Source of the DNA: Hydractinia symbiolongicarpus
Taxonomy: Eukaryota; Cnidaria; Hydrozoa; Anthoathecata; Hydractiniidae
Reading direction: 5' to 3'
DNA: 64,000 nt
Assembly: GCF_029227915.1 (NCBI RefSeq)
Contig: NC_079880.1
Location: 3,598,001 to 3,662,000, forward strand
The notes beneath the pieces were generated by a model. The model saw only the letters and a list, made by a program, of their open reading frames with translations, ran no database searches and was not told the origin of the DNA. Below are positions 61,480 through 64,000 of the stretch, piece after piece (the stretch's first letter is position 1; each line of letters opens with the position of its first letter). The position numbers were made by a program, and so were the translations under genes.

Positions 61480-64000
61480 TATTTTCATTTTTGATGAGAC
61501 GCTGAATAAAAGAAGTTTAATCGCCGGCAAACGAAAACCCGCGACTTCCCGCAAATCCCGGACTCAGCCCGTATAGTCAAAAGTATACAAAGAAAGTACC
61601 CAGGGAGTAAACTCATTTCCCGAACGATTTTTTAGATTATTTTTTCACCACTAAAACGCATGAGCCTTGTAGTTTTCAAAAATGTTTTCATTTTTGATGA
61701 GACGCTGAATAAAAGAAGTTTAATCGCCGGCAAACAAAAACCTGCGATTTCCCGTAAATCCCGGACTCGGCCCGTATAGTCAAAAGTATACCAAGAAAGT
61801 ACCCAGGAAGTAAACTCATTTCCCAAACGATATTTTAAATTAATTTTCACCACTAAAACGCATGAGACTTGTAGTTTTCAGAAATGATTTCATTTTTGAT
61901 GAGACGCTTAATGAAAGTTATTTAATCGCCGGCAAACGAAAACCCGCGATTTCCCGTAAATCACGGACTTGGCCCGTATAGTCGAATGTATACAAAGAAA
62001 GTACCCTGTGAGTAAACTCATTTCCAGAACGATTTTTTAATTTATTTTTTCAACACTAAAACGCATGAGACTTGTAGTTTTCAAAAATGTTTTCATTTTT
62101 GATGAGACGCTTAATGAAAGAGGTTTAATCACCGGCAAACGAAAACCCGAGATTTCCCGTAAATCCCGGGCTTGGCCCGTATAGTCAAAAGTATACAAAG
62201 AGAGTACCCAGGGAGTAAACTCATTTCCAGAACGATTTTTTAAATTATTTTTTCACCACTAAAACGCATAAGACTTGTAGTTTTTAAAAATGTTTTCATT
62301 TTCGATGAGACGCTGAATAAAAGAAGTTTAATCGCCGGCAAACGAAAACCTGCGATTTCCCGTAAATCCCAGACTCGGCCCGTATAGTCAAAAGTATACA
62401 AAGAAAGTACCCAGGGTGTAAACTCATTTCCCGAACTATTTTTTAAATTATTATTTCACCACTAAAGCCCATGAGACTTGTAGTATTTAAAAATATTTTC
62501 ATTTTTGATGAGACGCTGAATAAAAGAAGTTTAATCGCCGGCAAACGAAAACCTGCGATTTCCCGTAAATCCCGGACTCGGCCCGTATAGTCAAAAGTAT
62601 ACAAAGAAAGTACCCAGGGTGTAAACTCATTTCCCGAACTATTTTTTAAATTATTATTTCACCACTAAAGCCCATGAGACTTGTAGTATTTAAAAATATT
62701 TTCATTTTTGATGAGACGCTGAATAAAAGAAGTTTAATCGCCGGCAAACGAAAACCCGCGACTTCCCGTAAATCCTGAACTCAGCCCGTATAGTCAAAAG
62801 TATACAAAGAAAGTACCCAAGGAGTAAACTCATTTCCCGAAGGATTTTTTAAATTATTTTTTCACCACTAAAACGCACGAGACTTGTAGTTTTCAGAAAT
62901 GATTTCATTTTTGATGAGACGCTTAATGAAAGTTGTTTAATCGCCGGCAAACGAAAACCCGCGATTTCCCGTAAATCACGGGCTTGGCCCGTATAGTCGA
63001 ATGTATACAAAGAAAGTACCCTGTGAGTAAACTCATTTCCCGAACTATTTTTTAAATTATTATTTCACCACTAAAGCCCATGAGACTTGTAGTATTTAAA
63101 AATATTTTCATTTTTGATGAGACGCTGAATAAAAGAAGTTTAATCGCCGGCAAACGAAAACCCGCGACTTCCCGTAAATTCCGGACTCAGCCCGCATAGT
63201 CAAAAGTATACAAAGAAAGTACCCAAGGAGTAAACTCATTTCCCGAAGGATTTTTTAAATTATTTTTTCACCACTAAAACGCATGAGACTTGTAGTTTTC
63301 AGAAATGTTTTCATTTTTGATGAGACGCTTAGTGAAAGTTGTTTAATCACTGGTAAACGAAAACCCGCGATTTCCCGTAAATCCCGGGCTTGGCCCGTAT
63401 AGTCGAATGTATACAAAGAAAGTACCCTGTGAGTAAACTCATTTCCAGAACGATTTTTTAAATTATTATTTCACCACTAAAGCCCATGAGACTTGTAGTA
63501 TTTAAAAATATTTTCATTTTTGATGAGACGCTGAATAAAAGAAGTTTAATCGCCGGCAAACGAAAACCCGCGACTTCCCGCAAATTCCGGACTCAGCCCG
63601 TATAGTCAAAAGTATACAAAGAAAGTACCCAGGGAGTAAACTCATTTCCCGAACGATTTTTTAGATTATTTTTTCACCACTAAAACGCATGAGCCTTGTA
63701 GTTTTCAAAAATGTTTTCATTTTTGATGAGACGCTGAATAAAAGAAGTTTAATCGCCGGCAAACAAAAACCTGCGATTTCCCGTAAATCCCGGACTCGGC
63801 CCTTATAGTCAAAAGTATACCAAGAAAGTACCCAGGAAGTAAACTCATTTCCCAAACGATATTTTAAATTAATTTTCACCACTAAAACGCATGAGACTTG
63901 TAGTTTTCAGAAATGATTTCATTTTTGATGAGACGCTTAATGAAAGTTATTTAATCGCCGGCAAACGAAAACCCGCGATTTCCCGTAAATCACGGGCTTG
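61480..64000. repeat. Ten-monomer duplication, offset 2,029 bp, cut by the window end
   Basis: Private cccgcaaat near 61,549 recurs near 63,578. Taccaagaaag near 61,789 recurs near 63,818, and gaaatgattt with aaatcacgg near 61,960 recurs near 63,990. Upstream of about 61,400 the offset is 2,233 bp instead, so one monomer was gained or lost between the copies. Copy 2 runs to the window end, and its right limit is not visible. Confidence 0.8.

Larger units (their letters stand above)
1..64000. repeat. Satellite DNA array, ~203-bp monomer, ~315 head-to-tail copies
   Basis: The same unit repeats throughout with no unique sequence between copies. With base 1 set at the hexamer gtatac, the blocks I see most constantly are positions 1-16 (gtatac, then aaag-aaagta), 26-37 (gtaaactcattt), 63-73 (tcaccactaaa), 105-124 (ending gatgagacgct) and 169-180 (cccgtaaatccc). 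Positions 17-24, 45-62, 88-101 and 124-136 vary most and define subtypes. The unit is 203 bp, or 202 bp where ttaattttc replaces ttattatttc at about 55-63. Every copy reads in the same orientation. The window opens and closes inside a monomer, so neither array edge is present. One hand-counted monomer has 75 G+C in 203 bases. I do not recognise the family. A centromeric or pericentromeric role is only an inference from size and structure. Confidence 0.98.
58700..64000. repeat. Array zone 6: variant set at the right end
   Basis: New states are common here and rare or absent earlier: cccaaacgatattttaaatt, ttttttagattatttttt with catgagccttgtagtttt, cgaactattttttaaatt, cgctggcaaac, cgaaggatttttt and cccgcaaat. 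The spurious minus-strand frame therefore changes to a common form beginning MVKINLKYRLGNEFT. Recurrences at 608, 1,420, 811 and 2,029 bp are visible. This looks like a separately evolving segment that probably continues past the window. Confidence 0.75.

Noticed and set aside
94-63882. About 45 recurring minus-strand open frames of 60-79 codons, mostly beginning MVKINLKNRSGNEFTPW
   Set aside because: They are the same stretch of the repeat read again and again. The 203-bp period is not a multiple of three, so each frame closes shortly after one monomer, and no frame continues across the array. There is no consistent start context, no codon-level conservation (changes follow subtype and CpG patterns), and frames are lost in many monomers.
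1-64000. CRISPR array
   Set aside because: Repeats are contiguous 203-bp units with no unique spacers, far longer than CRISPR repeats, and there are no cas genes.
1-64000. CENP-B box
   Set aside because: I compared ttcg-containing stretches on both strands (ttttcgtttgccggcg and cgttcgggaaatgag) with the pattern NTTCGNNNNANNCGGGN. Neither has A and CGGG at the required spacing.
1-64000. rRNA intergenic spacer, tRNA-derived repeat or telomeric repeat
   Set aside because: No rRNA segment, no tRNA A/B box arrangement and no short telomere-type runs are visible. The period is constant over 64 kb with no gene between.
1-64000. LTR retrotransposon or other mobile element inside the array
   Set aside because: No long coding frame, no terminal repeats distinct from the satellite and no target-site duplication were seen. 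Every line could be matched to the monomer.
1-64000. Conserved palindromes gtatac, gccggc and cccggg as regulatory operators
   Set aside because: They are six-base palindromes within a repeat and have no associated gene to regulate. They are useful as restriction markers for a ladder, but give no evidence of binding.

Overview
The whole 64-kb window is one uninterrupted block of tandem satellite DNA. A monomer of about 203 bp (mostly 202-203 bp) repeats head to tail roughly 315 times in one orientation. Both ends of the window lie inside a monomer, so the array continues on both sides. I see no protein-coding gene, tRNA, rRNA, transposon, CRISPR array or unique sequence. The recurring short open frames are by-products of the repeat. 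An array of this size, with layered higher-order structure and no genes, points to eukaryotic heterochromatin (centromeric, pericentromeric, subtelomeric or interstitial). I do not recognise the monomer and cannot name the organism. The monomer is about 37% GC by hand count of one copy, yet carries 11-12 CpG sites. Much of the variation between monomer types is CG/TG/CA switching, which suggests a host with germline CpG methylation.

The monomers fall into recognisable subtypes that recur in fixed order. The clearest higher-order repeat (HOR) is a six-monomer unit of 1,217 bp, here called a-b-c-d-e-f, seen in full at 8,553-9,769. It dominates about 7.6-20.6 kb and reappears at 40.6-45.5 kb, with extra monomers g and h inserted in places. 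A second family lacks strict six-monomer order and is marked by monomers M, N and O (reference copies 28,104-28,711). It dominates about 20.6-40.6 kb and 45.5-58.7 kb. The first 7.6 kb is an irregular mixture with 3-, 4- and 10-monomer spacings. The last 5.3 kb (58.7-64.0 kb) carries its own private variants.

On top of this lies a ladder of tandem block duplications by whole numbers of monomers: 2, 3, 4, 5, 6, 7, 8, 9 and 10 monomers (406, 608, 812, 1,014, 1,215, 1,420, 1,623, 1,827 and 2,025-2,072 bp). Several copy pairs look almost identical. Chimeric monomers at the joins show where exchange occurred. Three sub-monomer scars break the register: a 44-bp duplication carried in three places, a 27-bp deletion at 54,031-54,050 and a 6-bp deletion near 51-66. 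At the largest scale, about 41-49 kb is a shortened copy of about 12-25 kb, so the array is a mosaic grown by repeated unequal exchange or amplification.

All positions come from reading the sequence by eye. Offsets between copies were checked on private variants, but percent identities were not computed.
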